From: Pseudarthrobacter chlorophenolicus
Lineage (GTDB): Bacteria > Actinomycetota > Actinomycetes > Actinomycetales > Micrococcaceae
Reading direction: 5' to 3'
Assembly (NCBI RefSeq): GCF_000962805.1
Contig: NZ_JZTW01000011.1
Location: forward strand, 62,001 to 126,000
Length of the DNA stretch: 64,000 nt
A program made the position numbers and the translations under genes. The stretch's first letter is position 1, and each line of letters starts with the position of its first letter. Below, in pieces: positions 15,351 to 24,978 of the stretch. The notes under the pieces are model-generated. The model was not told the origin of the DNA and did not search any database. It worked only from the letters and a program-made list of their open reading frames with translations.

Positions 15351-15647
15351 TTAGGTGGTGGGGAGTCCGGCGCGGGCCCAGGCGGTCATGCCGCCGGCCA
15401 TGGTGTCGGCCTTGTAGCCGGCGCCGTTGAGCGCGTCCGCGACGGCGGCGCTGCGGTTTCCGCTGCGGCAGACGGCGATCACGGGGACCGCGGGGTTGAG
15501 CTCGCCCAGGCGGGCCTGCAGCTGGCCCATGGGGATGTGCAGGGCGCCGGGGATCATGCCTTCAGCCACTTCGAAATCCTCGCGGACGTCGAGGACGTTG
15601 TCGGTGGCACGGCGCTGGTCCGTCTCGGTGATGGTGATTTCAGCCAT
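15351..15647 (-). CDS. Single-domain rhodanese sulfurtransferase
   Basis: A 98-aa cytosolic protein covering one rhodanese domain: NVLDVREDFEVAEGMIPGAL, then the active-site loop VCRSGNRS with the persulfide-forming Cys, and GGMTAWARAGLP at the end. It moves sulfane sulfur between low-molecular-weight thiols and acceptors. The ATG at 15647 has GAGGAG seven bases upstream. It is third in the operon rhodanese-DUF2892, TauE/SafE, rhodanese, divergent from the CstR-like gene, so it should be induced by persulfide stress. Confidence 0.9.
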   Translation of the reverse strand: MAEITITETDQRRATDNVLDVREDFEVAEGMIPGALHIPMGQLQARLGELNPAVPVIAVCRSGNRSAAVADALNGAGYKADTMAGGMTAWARAGLPTT

Positions 15648-15670
15648 GGGGTTTCTCCTCTGTGGATGGG

Positions 15671-16425
15671 TCAGGCGGTGACCGTGCCGGCGGTGACCCA
15701 CGCCGCGACGGCGAAGATGAGTACCGCGAAAGAGATGCGGATGTGCTTGTCGTGCAGGCGCCTTGAAAACCGGGCGGCAACCACCGATCCCGCGATCGCC
15801 GGAATGGCGAACGCCAAGGTGGTGGCCCAGTCGATGGTGTAGCCGGCTGCGTGGGCGCTGAATCCGGCAGCCGAGTTGACCACGATGATGGCCAGGGATG
15901 TCCCTACGGCCTGCTTCATGCGCAGGCCCAGGAAGATGGTCAGTGCGGGGGTGATGAGAAAGCCGCCACCCACGCCCAGCAGTCCGGTCAGAAACCCGAC
16001 CAGAAGGCCCACTCCCACGGCTTTCGGCGCGCAGGACCGGAAGGCCCGGTTCGGCCCGGTGCTGCAGGACCCTTCGCTTTCGCGGGGCTTGCTGAGCATC
16101 CGGATGCCCGCGCCCACCATGATCACGGCGAAGGCCAGCATCAGGATGTTCGGGTCCAGCATCTTTCCCAAGGCTGCGCCTCCCCAGGCCGCCGGGATTC
16201 CGGCACCCCCCACCAAGGCGATCACGGGCCAGTTCAAGCCTTCCCGCAACCTGGGAAGCAGGGCTGCCAGCGAGGAGACTCCCACCACCAGCAGGGAGGT
16301 GGGAATGGCCTGGGCCGGGCTCATGCCCACGCCGTACACCAGGGCCGGAACGGCAATGATGGACCCACCGCCGCCTACTACGCCCAGTACGACGCCGACG
16401 ACGAGCCCCAGGCCCAGGGCCGGGA

Positions 16426-16429
<4 letters not shown>
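15671..16429 (-). CDS. TSUP (TauE/SafE) family permease
   Basis: A 252-aa integral membrane protein with about eight hydrophobic segments. The two TSUP half-repeats are visible as [20 protein letters not shown] near the N-terminus and [19 protein letters not shown] in the middle. In sulfur loci such proteins are thought to export sulfite or thiosulfate made by persulfide oxidation. The start overlaps the stop of the upstream rhodanese gene by 4 bp (ATGA), which indicates coupling. Confidence 0.88.
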
Positions 16430-17421
<992 letters not shown>

Positions 17422-17422
17422 A

Positions 17423-17656
17423 CGGAACAGCAACCCGGCACTGGCCAGTCGCGCGCTGGCCGCGGAGCCGAAAATGGGCGCCCTGCTGCCCTGCAACGTT
17501 GTAGTTCGCCGTAAAAGTTCAGCGGATTACACCACGGTGGAGGCCATCGATCCGCAGACCATGGTGCAGCTCAGCAGCACCCCCGCCGTGAGGGACGTGG
17601 CAGACGACGCCGGCACGCGCCTGCGGGAAGCGCTCAGAGCCTTGGCAGCAGGCTGA
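17423..17656 (+). pseudogene. DUF302 protein remnant (C-terminal part only)
   Basis: Immediately after the CstR stop, the frame SNPALASRALAAEPKMGALL, PCNVVVRR, then IDPQTMVQL and a final RLREALRALAAG matches the C-terminal half of DUF302 proteins, which often accompany CsoR/CstR-type genes and rhodaneses. The N-terminal half and any start codon or RBS are missing; the homologous part begins within a few codons of the CstR stop. It is therefore a deletion remnant, unless translated by reading on from cstR. Confidence 0.6.
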
Positions 17657-17697
17657 TCACCGGCTGCACAGAACAGGGCCTGTAGCCCCTTCGGAAA

Positions 17698-18132
17698 TTA
17701 GGCCTCTGCCTGCAGGCCCAGGGAGGGCAGGTGGGCGGGACCGGCCAACGGTGCCATGGCGGCAGTAGCGGGAAGCCCCAGCCCATCCGGCAATGCAGGC
17801 GCGTCCGTCAGTGCGGGACGCCGCAGGTACTCGTCGAGCTCCTCGGGGCTGAGGCTGGCCGCCCTGGCCAGGGCCGCCGCGCTGACACTGGAGGCCGAGG
17901 CGCCGCGGAGGGCCGCGCACAGGTCCTCTTCGGCAGCATCCAGCTCCCACTGGAGTTGCTCCAGCTTGGCGGACGCCAGGGCGACGGCCTTCATCCAGCC
18001 GCCGGATTCCGTGGACGCTTCGGTCGCTTCGGCGGGATCGGCGTTGAAACCATAGCCGTCAGGCAGCGGCAGGGCGACGACATCGGCCAGGTGGTCCCGG
18101 TTCCGGCTCTGTGGTTCTGCTACCGCTGTCAT
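17698..18132 (-). CDS. Small acidic protein of unknown function
   Basis: A 144-aa Ala/Leu/Glu-rich soluble protein. The middle, about residues 45-105, is strongly helical (GGWMKAVALASAKLEQLQWE, later AAALARAASLSPEELDEYL) and may form a coiled coil or a small helix-turn-helix-like bundle. No known family was recognised. It is 83 bp downstream of the marR gene on the same strand, but the A/T-rich gap has palindromic CTAG repeats (18160-18195) that look like its own promoter with a regulator site, perhaps for the MarR protein. Confidence 0.55.
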   Translation of the reverse strand: MTAVAEPQSRNRDHLADVVALPLPDGYGFNADPAEATEASTESGGWMKAVALASAKLEQLQWELDAAEEDLCAALRGASASSVSAAALARAASLSPEELDEYLRRPALTDAPALPDGLGLPATAAMAPLAGPAHLPSLGLQAEA

Positions 18133-18144
18133 ACCCGCCTCGAT

Positions 18145-18205
18145 CGCTCGTTTACCAAATTGCTAGTCCGCCTAGTATTTAGTACCTCTAGGAAATTGTC
18201 CAGCC
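18145..18205 (-). promoter_or_regulatory. A/T-rich promoter region with repeated CTAG half-sites
   Basis: Between marR and the 144-aa gene is a short A/T-rich stretch unlike its surroundings, with CTAGTCCGCCTAG and CTAGTATTTAGTACCTCTAG. A related CTAGTAAC sits upstream of marR near 18735. The repeated half-sites suggest a MarR operator controlling both genes. Confidence 0.4.
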
Positions 18206-18215
18206 AATCGGCGAA

Positions 18216-18716
18216 TCAGTCCCGCGCCACCTCGTCCATGGCCTGGCGCATGCGGGCAAGGAATGCCAGGACTGTCCCGAGTTCTTGATCATCCAGGGAA
18301 GAGATGAAGTCGGCAATGGGCCGCCGGGCATTATCGAGCGCCCTGTCCTCCTCCGATTCGCCCTGCTCGGTACTGCGAAGAATAGAAGCCCGGCGGTCTG
18401 ACGGATGCGGCTCCCGCGCAACCGCTCCTCCCGCTACGAGCCGGTCCACGAGCGCGGTCACCGACGCCGAACTCAGCCCGAGCAACGCCGTCAATTCGGT
18501 GGGGCGCATTCCACTGCCTCCGCGGAGGGTTGACTCCCGGATATACCGCAGGGCGAGGACGTCATTGGCGCCGCGGTCCATGATGGGCCTGGTCCGCCGA
18601 AGCATCGCAGCTTCCGCTGCGCGGAACTCACTCAGCGCGTCGAGTACGGCTGTTTCTGCGGGGCTGGCAGCCGCCACACGGGTATCGACGCTCCCGGATC
18701 CGCCTAAAGGAGCCAT
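18216..18716 (-). CDS. MarR family transcriptional regulator
   Basis: A 166-aa winged-helix regulator. NDVLALRYIRE is followed by MRPTELTALLGLSSASVTAL (recognition helix region), then VDRLVAGGAVAREPHPSDRR, the DxRxxx wing typical of MarR, and a C-terminal dimerisation helix. The ATG at 18716 is chosen because AGGAAGG lies just upstream; the frame extends 12 codons further without a better RBS. Ligand unknown. Its possible target is the gene 83 bp downstream. Confidence 0.87.
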   Translation of the reverse strand: MAPLGGSGSVDTRVAAASPAETAVLDALSEFRAAEAAMLRRTRPIMDRGANDVLALRYIRESTLRGGSGMRPTELTALLGLSSASVTALVDRLVAGGAVAREPHPSDRRASILRSTEQGESEEDRALDNARRPIADFISSLDDQELGTVLAFLARMRQAMDEVARD

Positions 18717-18816
18717 GGCCCTTCCTCGATCGCCTAGTAACACGCCTGTCAAGCTAAAAATACTAAAGCATCAGGCCGGAAGTGTCGATGTAGGAGCCAA
18801 CTCCGGGGGTGCGGCC

Positions 18817-19755
18817 CTACGGCAGGGCGTTCATCTCCGCCCGCGTAGGCGGATTGGCGCCGGGCCGGGAAACGGTGACGGCTGCTGCGCGGGCAGCGTG
18901 GGCCAAGAGTTCCGCCAGGGCCTCCGCGGGCAGTTCACGCAGGTCCTTTCGGTTTTGTGCGCCGTCCAGGCCGCGGTCCACCAATCCCGAGAGCAGCGCA
19001 GCCATGAAGGAGTCGCCTGCGCCTACGGTGTCCGCCACCTCAACACGCGGCGCCGCGACTGCGGCCTCGCCGGCGGCCGTGATGCCCCACGGGCCCTCGC
19101 CGCCCCGGGTCACCACTACCATCGCGGGCCCCTCGGAACCGCCCAGTGCCAGCCACCGCCGCGCGGATTCCAGGACATCCTGCCCCGGATACAGCCAGGC
19201 GAGGTCCTCATCCGAAGCCTTCACAACGTCGGCGAGGGACACAAACTTCTCCGCATGGCGGCGCGCATAATCCACGTCGGCGATGATGCTCGGCCGGCAG
19301 TTGGGGTCGTAGCTGATGGTGGCATGCGGGTGGGCGTATTCGACGGCGGCCAGCACCTCGGTGGCACCGGGCGCCAGCATGGCGGCAATCGATCCGGTGT
19401 GCAGCAGCGTGGTGCCCTGGAGCATGAAGCCGAGCCGGTCCGCGATGCCGGGGAGCTCCCAGGTGAGGTCGAACGTGTAGGTGGCGGCGCCGTCGTCGTC
19501 AATCAGGGCAGTGGCAACGCTGGTGGGCAACTCATCCGGACCCAGCGGGAGCATCACGGAACTGGCGCGGAGGTGCGCGGCCACGGAGTCCCCGTAGGCG
19601 TCGCGCCCGTAGCGGCCAATGAACTGCACCGGGTGGTCCAGGCGGGCCAGGCCCACCGCAACGTTAAGCGGGCTGCCGCCCACATGGGCCTCAATTCCCG
19701 AGGCGCGCTGGACAACGTCAACAAGGCCTTCGCCGATCACTGTGAGCATGGTCAT
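18817..19755 (-). CDS. PfkB family carbohydrate kinase (fructokinase-like)
   Basis: A 312-aa kinase with both PfkB signatures: HVGGSPLNVAVGLARLDHPV near residue 25 and the ATP-site VEVADTVGAGDSFMAALLSG near residue 250, which includes the catalytic Asp of GAGD. Length is normal. Similar actinobacterial proteins are annotated as fructokinases, but the sugar specificity cannot be read from sequence. The neighbour on the same strand is an alpha/beta hydrolase 36 bp upstream, so they may be cotranscribed. Confidence 0.85.
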   Translation of the reverse strand: MTMLTVIGEGLVDVVQRASGIEAHVGGSPLNVAVGLARLDHPVQFIGRYGRDAYGDSVAAHLRASSVMLPLGPDELPTSVATALIDDDGAATYTFDLTWELPGIADRLGFMLQGTTLLHTGSIAAMLAPGATEVLAAVEYAHPHATISYDPNCRPSIIADVDYARRHAEKFVSLADVVKASDEDLAWLYPGQDVLESARRWLALGGSEGPAMVVVTRGGEGPWGITAAGEAAVAAPRVEVADTVGAGDSFMAALLSGLVDRGLDGAQNRKDLRELPAEALAELLAHAARAAAVTVSRPGANPPTRAEMNALP

Positions 19756-19791
19756 ACTCTGCCAGAGAAGCGGGCGGCGCCGAACTCCGTG

Positions 19792-20592
19792 TCAGCGCAG
19801 CAGTTCACACACCAGGTCCCGGCACGACAGGTACGCCGGAGACGAGATGTCGATCAGCGCAAAGTGGTCCCCGGGGACGCTGACGAAGTGTGCGGGCACC
19901 GCCGATCCGCGGGTGGCGTCAACGTAGGCCATGGACATTTCCGGCGGCACGTCCTGGTCGGCCTCGGCATGGACGGCATACACGGGAACATCCAGCGGCA
20001 GCGCGGCCATGGGGCTGGCCGTGCGGTGCCGGACGGGGAATTCCGACGACGGCCCGCCCAGGAGGTTGGCCACCGCACCGTTGCTGAGGTTGAGCCGCTC
20101 GGCGCCGGCGAGGTCCAGGACACCGGACTGGCTGACCACGCCGGTGAGCCGGACTCCGCCTCCGCCACGCAGGCTGTCCCTGTCCCCCGTGCCGGCCTCC
20201 GCCACTTTCTCCCGGCCGGCGGCCCAGACGGCCAGGTGTCCTCCGGCGGAATGGCCCAGGGCCACCACCCTCCGCAGGTCCAGGGCGTGCGGTTCCGCGA
20301 GCGCGGCCAGCCTGTCGATGCCCGCCAAAATGTCGTCAAACGTGCCGGGCCATCCGCCGCCGTTGCCGGCGCGCCGGTACTCCAGGTTCCACGCGGCGAT
20401 GCCGTGCTCCGCAAGGTCCCGGGCCAGGGGTTCACCCAGCTCAGCGCCATACTTCGAGCGCCAGTAGCCGCCGTGGATCACCACCACCACGCCCTGGTGC
20501 CGGGTTCCCGCGGGAAGGTCGGGGAGGAATAGTTCGCCCCATTGGCTGGGATCTTCCCCGTACTGGTAGCGGTGGCACTGAACACCAGTGAT
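19792..20592 (-). CDS. Alpha/beta hydrolase (BD-FAE-like esterase), unusual ATC start
   Basis: The core is an alpha/beta hydrolase with the oxyanion HGGYW, nucleophile elbow GHSAGGH, acid in HAEADQDVPP and His in PGDHFALI. The first ATG/GTG/TTG in frame is GTG 20490, inside the first strand, which would delete the family's usual N-terminus (YQYGEDPSQWGELFLPDLP, seen upstream in frame). The frame stays open to beyond 20592. AAGGGAGG on the coding strand ends five bases before ATC at 20592-20590, so this may be an ATC start, or an ATG lost by mutation or sequencing error. Role unknown; probably a small-molecule esterase or kynurenine-formamidase-like enzyme. Confidence 0.75.
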   Translation of the reverse strand: MTGVQCHRYQYGEDPSQWGELFLPDLPAGTRHQGVVVVIHGGYWRSKYGAELGEPLARDLAEHGIAAWNLEYRRAGNGGGWPGTFDDILAGIDRLAALAEPHALDLRRVVALGHSAGGHLAVWAAGREKVAEAGTGDRDSLRGGGGVRLTGVVSQSGVLDLAGAERLNLSNGAVANLLGGPSSEFPVRHRTASPMAALPLDVPVYAVHAEADQDVPPEMSMAYVDATRGSAVPAHFVSVPGDHFALIDISSPAYLSCRDLVCELLR

Positions 20593-20789
20593 GACGGCCT
20601 CCCTTATTGCGTGTTTCCTGTTTTTAGCACGGCCAGGAGCGGTTCGGCGTCACGCCAGGCATGCATTTGGCCCACCCAACCGGCGCGGACCCCGAAAACA
20701 CGGGGACTCGCCGTCGGACATTCGGCAAGAGCGTGCTCCGCGTGACGCCGTTCCGTTTAGGCGGGGCGGATTATGGGCACGCTCCCTGC

Positions 20790-21446
20790 ATGGAAGAGCC
20801 CGAAGTAACTACCCAACATTCCACTGTGGAGGACTGGACCAGAGCCCTTGCCGAGTCGACCGGTTCACCCGGCGGCGGCGCCGGGACGGGCGTGATGCTG
20901 GCCGTCGCAGCCTCGCTGACCTCGATGGTGGCCGGTTACACCGAACCCGCCGCGGATCAGCAGCAGGCCGTTGACGGCATCAGGGACCGGGCCCGGGACC
21001 TCCGGGGACGCGCGCTGCAGCTCGCGGATGAAGACGCGACGGCGTCCCAAGCCTTCGGTGCGGCGTTCCGGCTCGAGAAGGGTACGGAACGCGACGAGGC
21101 AATCCGTCACGCCTCCGTCGATGCCGCCAAAGCCTCCGCGGTCCTCGGCGCCCGGGCCATCGACGCTATCGAGGACCTCGCCTGGCTGGCGCACGGGGGC
21201 AACAAGGCGCTGGTAGCCGATGTCGTCGTCGCGTTCGGAGCCCTCCGCGCGGCCGTGGCGGGGGCGCGGACCAACGTCAGCTTCGATCTGGGCTCCCTGC
21301 GCTCAACCGGCGCTTCCCTTGACCAGATCCGCGAACAGCATCCGGAACTGTGGGCCTCCGTGGAGCGCCTCAGCGGCGCGCTGGAGCGGATCGACGCACT
21401 CATGGAGGAAATTGATTCCCGCGCCGCCCCTACCGATAGCATCTGA
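20790..21446 (+). CDS. Cyclodeaminase/cyclohydrolase-domain protein (FTCD C-terminal type)
   Basis: A 218-aa helical protein matching the formiminotransferase-cyclodeaminase C-terminal domain. TGSPGGGAGTGVMLAVAASL is the Gly-rich opening, then SMVAGYT and ADEDATASQAFGAAFRL, and a later NKALVADVVVAFGALRAAVA. The domain processes formimino- or methenyl-tetrahydrofolate; free-standing forms occur in bacteria. No other histidine-degradation gene is near, so its role is uncertain. The ATG at 20790 is chosen because the family homology begins just after it, with weak RBS support. Confidence 0.75.
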   Translation: MEEPEVTTQHSTVEDWTRALAESTGSPGGGAGTGVMLAVAASLTSMVAGYTEPAADQQQAVDGIRDRARDLRGRALQLADEDATASQAFGAAFRLEKGTERDEAIRHASVDAAKASAVLGARAIDAIEDLAWLAHGGNKALVADVVVAFGALRAAVAGARTNVSFDLGSLRSTGASLDQIREQHPELWASVERLSGALERIDALMEEIDSRAAPTDSI

Positions 21447-21540
21447 CAGGGCCCGCTGCCAGGGGCAGCGGCCAGCACAAGCGGCCAAAGGCTCCGCCAG
21501 GTACTGCCGCCCCCGGGGCGTTGAGATTGAGGACAGCGGT

Positions 21541-22464
21541 GTGGACGGCGTCTTAAAGGGATTTTTTGTGGTGGGCGTGGTCATGTTCGTGGGCTACGTG
21601 CTGGGCAAGACGAATTCGCTGGGCCCGCAGGGTACCAAGGTGCTTTCCAGCCTGACGTTCCTGGTGGGACTGCCCAGCCTGATGTTCTCGATGATCGCCA
21701 CCCGGCACATCTCGGAGGTCCTGAGCGAGACGGGCCTGATCTCCGTGGTCACCGCCGTGGCCATGATGGCGGTGTTCGCCCTGGTGGGCGTGATCGCCCG
21801 CTGGGGAGTCCGCCGCACCACCATTGGCGCCCTGGCCACGGGCATCGTGAACTCCACCAACCTGGGCGTTCCGCTGTCGCAATATGTCATGGGAAGTGCC
21901 ACCTACGTCACGCCGATCATGCTGTTCCAGCTCGCCGTCATCACCCCGATCGCCCTGACCATCCTGGACCTGACCAATCCGGACGGGACCAAACCGTCCC
22001 TGCGGCGCATCCTTGCCACCCCGTTCCGCAACCCCGTGACCGTGGCGGCCATTTTGGGCATCATCGTCAGCGCCGCGGGCATTGAGATCCCGGAACTGGT
22101 CCTGGACCCGCTTAAGCTCATCGCGCAGGTGACGGTTCCGCTGATGCTGATCATTTTCGGCATGTCCCTCCATGGCCTTTCACCGCGGGCCAGCAGCAGC
22201 GACAGCGCCCCCACGTTCCTGGCCGTCGTCCTGAAATCAGCCATCCAGCCAGCCCTGGCATGGATCCTGGCCAGGTACGTCTTCCACCTGGACGACTTCA
22301 ACACCTTCGTGGTGACCGCCTGCGCCATCCTGCCCACCGGCCAGAACGTGGTCCTCTACGCCGTCCGCTATCGGGTAGGCCAGAGCCTTGCACAGACGAC
22401 GGCGGTCATCACCTCGGCGCTGGCCGTTCCGCTGCTGCTGGGGGCCGCCTGGCTGCTGAACTGA
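21541..22464 (+). CDS. AEC (auxin efflux carrier) family permease
   Basis: A 307-aa membrane protein with about ten hydrophobic segments in two inverted halves. SSLTFLVGLPSLMFSMIATR and IVNSTNLGVPLSQYVMG in the N-terminal half, and VTACAILPTGQNVVLYAVRY in the C-terminal half, are typical of the AEC family, whose bacterial members carry malate, malonate or other small organic acids. The GTG at 21541 has GAGGA seven bases upstream. It ends at a strong bidirectional terminator. Confidence 0.85.
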   Translation: MDGVLKGFFVVGVVMFVGYVLGKTNSLGPQGTKVLSSLTFLVGLPSLMFSMIATRHISEVLSETGLISVVTAVAMMAVFALVGVIARWGVRRTTIGALATGIVNSTNLGVPLSQYVMGSATYVTPIMLFQLAVITPIALTILDLTNPDGTKPSLRRILATPFRNPVTVAAILGIIVSAAGIEIPELVLDPLKLIAQVTVPLMLIIFGMSLHGLSPRASSSDSAPTFLAVVLKSAIQPALAWILARYVFHLDDFNTFVVTACAILPTGQNVVLYAVRYRVGQSLAQTTAVITSALAVPLLLGAAWLLN

Positions 22465-22503
22465 GCTTCCGGCGGGGGCGGACCACAGCCGCTGAGTCCT
22501 GGC

Positions 22504-22548
22504 CTTGTTCGCCGGTCCTTGCCGTGAAGGTCAGGACCGGCGAACAAG
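22504..22548. terminator. Bidirectional terminator with a 16-bp perfect stem
   Basis: CTTGTTCGCCGGTCCT (22504-22519) pairs perfectly with 22533-22548 around a 13-base loop. It lies between the convergent AEC gene and rbsK. Confidence 0.85.
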
Positions 22549-22570
22549 CTTAGGATCGGGCGCCTGGCTG

Positions 22571-23554
22571 TCAGGACTTGCGCAGGCGCCGTTCGACGTC
22601 GGCCGTCTCCGGGTACGCCGCTTGGGTGCCCTTGCGGGTGGTGGCCAGGGCCGCGGCCACGGAGGCGAACGCTGCGGCGTCGGTGAGCGCGTCGCCGGCC
22701 GCGAGGCGTACGGCCACGGCACCGGTGAAGGCGTCGCCGGCACCGGTGGTGTCCACGGCGTCCACTTTGGTGGGTGCTACGAACACCACGGCGCGGCCGG
22801 CGGGAGCGTCGGAATCGAGCACCACGGAACCATGGGCCCCGAGGGTTACAAGGACCTGCCGGATCCCCCGTTCAGCGAAGCGTTCGCGGACGGCATCCCA
22901 TTGCGCGGCGTGGGCGTCGGCACCCGGGACGGATGCCCCCGGACCCAGGAACAGTGCGGCTTCGTGGGCGTTGACCAGCAGGACGTCCACCAACCCGGCC
23001 AGCTCTGACGGAATGTGCGCATACGGCGAGAGGTTCAGCAAAACTTTCGCGCCGGCGTCGTGCCCTGCCTGCGCTGCGGCCAGGACCGTGGGCATGGCAA
23101 CTTCCAGGCAGAGGCTGACGACGGCGGCGCCGTCCAGCACGTCCGCGGCCTCGGCCACGTCCGCCGGGGACAGCGTGCCGTTGGCACCTGCAGAGATGAT
23201 GATGCTGTTTTCGCCGGCCGCGTCTACGGAGATGACGGCCACGCCGGTGGGCTCGCCGGAGCTGCGCACCAGCCCCACGTCCACGCCGGCACCGGCCACT
23301 GATGCCAGCAGCATGTGCCCGTTGGGGTCATCCCCCACGGCACCCACCAGGCTCACGCGTCCGCCCAACCGGCCGGCAGCGACTGCCTGGTTGGCGCTCT
23401 TGCCGCCCGGGTTCACGGCGAAGCCATTGCCGTGGACCGTCTCGCCGGGCTGGGGAAGCCGTTCGCAGTAGATGGTGAGATCGGCATTGAGGGAACCGAC
23501 GACGACGATCCGGCCGGTGCCCACTGAACCTGTGGACCCGTCTGCGGGGCTCAT
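22571..23554 (-). CDS. rbsK: Ribokinase of the uridine operon
   Basis: A 327-aa PfkB-family kinase. VVVGSLNADLTIYCERLPQP near the N-terminus and FAVNPGGKSANQAVAAGRLG are the ribokinase substrate-site signatures; VDAVDTTGAGDAFTGAVAVR carries the catalytic Asp. It phosphorylates ribose released from nucleosides to ribose 5-phosphate. The start overlaps the upstream MFS gene's stop by 4 bp. With uriT and uriH upstream and a LacI regulator divergent, the gene order matches the uriR-rbsK1-uriT-uriH cluster known from Corynebacterium glutamicum, with regulator and operon order rearranged. Confidence 0.9.
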   Translation of the reverse strand: MSPADGSTGSVGTGRIVVVGSLNADLTIYCERLPQPGETVHGNGFAVNPGGKSANQAVAAGRLGGRVSLVGAVGDDPNGHMLLASVAGAGVDVGLVRSSGEPTGVAVISVDAAGENSIIISAGANGTLSPADVAEAADVLDGAAVVSLCLEVAMPTVLAAAQAGHDAGAKVLLNLSPYAHIPSELAGLVDVLLVNAHEAALFLGPGASVPGADAHAAQWDAVRERFAERGIRQVLVTLGAHGSVVLDSDAPAGRAVVFVAPTKVDAVDTTGAGDAFTGAVAVRLAAGDALTDAAAFASVAAALATTRKGTQAAYPETADVERRLRKS

Positions 23555-24978
23555 TCGGCCACCTCGGCCTCAACCGGCTTGGGGATCAGCAGCGAAGCCG
23601 CAAAGGCGGCCACTGTCAGCGCCAGGCCCACCATCACGACGGTGAGGTAGGAGGCGGTGGCATCGCCAAGGGCGGCGGTAGCCACCAGCACGGCGGGCAG
23701 GATGAGGAAGCTCAGGCCCGCACCCAGGTTGAAGGCGCCGGCGTTCATGCCGGGCAGGAAGCCAGGGTTCCCGGCGGGCGAGAGGACAACGCCAAGTCCG
23801 TTGAGCATGATGTTGACCGTACCGGCGTACATGATGCCCAGCAAGACCGTGCCGGCAATCATCATGGGCAGGCTGTGCAGGCCCAGGAACGCGATGATGG
23901 CCAGGGCTGCGATGCTGCCCAGCAGGCCGATGCGCAGCACCTTGGTATAGCCGAGGACCGGCGCCAGCTTGCCGCTGAGCGGGCCCACCACCCAGCCGAG
24001 CAGGGCGTACGGGGTGAGGATGATCAGTGACATCTCGGTGGGGCCCACCCCGAAGCCGGGTTCCGCGGCCTGGACGTAGGCGGGAACAATGCCGTTGATG
24101 ACGGCAAAGATGCCGGTCATGGTCAGGGTGGTGGTGAGCAGCGGGGCCCACGTGGCGCGCTGGCGCAGGTGAACCGTTTCCACCATGGGCTGGGCGGCGC
24201 GCTGTTCGGTGCGCCAGAAAGCGAAGAACGCGACGGCGGACACGCCCACCAGCGCCAGGCTCAGGATGAGCGTGCCGGAGCTGAAGCCGCCCACCAGCTT
24301 GGAGCCTTCATTCAGGGCGGTGAGCAGGGCGCCGACGGCTACCACAATGAAGAACACGCCCAGCCAGTCCATCCGGGTACCGGCGGCAGGCCTGCTTTCG
24401 GCGGCCAGGAACATGATGAGGGCGGTGGCAGCGACAGCCAGGACCACCATCAGCCAGAAGATGCTGCGGAAGCCGAAGTGCTCGGCGAAGTAGCCGCCCA
24501 CGAAGGAGTCAACGCCGGCCACGCCGCCGTTGACCGCGGTGATCAGGCCCATGAGGGTGCCGTACTTGCGGGGGTTGCTGACGGCGGAGCGGAGCATGAT
24601 CAGGCACAGCGGGACGGTGGGTCCGCTGACGCCCTGTATGATGCGGCCCACAAAGAGCCAGGTGATGTCCGGAGCCAGTGCGGCGATGACCGAGCCCACG
24701 GCCATCAGCACCATCATTCCGACGAGGACCTTCTTGCGGCCCACGATGTCGCTCAGCCGGGGCAGGAACAGGGAGAACAGGGCGGCGGCGGTGAAGAACC
24801 AGGTCTGCGAAAGCCCGATGACGGCCTGGTCAGCCTTGAGTTCCTCGCCCATGGTCACCAGGGCGGGGCTGAGCATGGACGCGTTGAGCTGGAAGGCCAC
24901 ACAGGCCGCCAGCAGCGCGGTCATAAGGGCGGCGGTGTTGCCGCGGCCGGTCTTGGTTTCGGTAAGGGTGGCGGTCAT
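23551..24978 (-). CDS. uriT: MFS nucleoside (uridine) transporter
   Basis: A 475-aa MFS protein with the 14-helix DHA2-like layout. The loop motif PRLSDIVGRKKVLVGMM follows helix 2, and GRIIQGVSGPTVPLCLIML lies in helix 4. It lies between the nucleoside hydrolase (ATG begins directly after its stop) and rbsK (4-bp overlap), the position of UriT in uridine operons. Uridine uptake is inferred from this context and from family likeness. The product ends in an acidic tail (PVEAEVAE). Confidence 0.85.
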   Translation of the reverse strand: MTATLTETKTGRGNTAALMTALLAACVAFQLNASMLSPALVTMGEELKADQAVIGLSQTWFFTAAALFSLFLPRLSDIVGRKKVLVGMMVLMAVGSVIAALAPDITWLFVGRIIQGVSGPTVPLCLIMLRSAVSNPRKYGTLMGLITAVNGGVAGVDSFVGGYFAEHFGFRSIFWLMVVLAVAATALIMFLAAESRPAAGTRMDWLGVFFIVVAVGALLTALNEGSKLVGGFSSGTLILSLALVGVSAVAFFAFWRTEQRAAQPMVETVHLRQRATWAPLLTTTLTMTGIFAVINGIVPAYVQAAEPGFGVGPTEMSLIILTPYALLGWVVGPLSGKLAPVLGYTKVLRIGLLGSIAALAIIAFLGLHSLPMMIAGTVLLGIMYAGTVNIMLNGLGVVLSPAGNPGFLPGMNAGAFNLGAGLSFLILPAVLVATAALGDATASYLTVVMVGLALTVAAFAASLLIPKPVEAEVAE

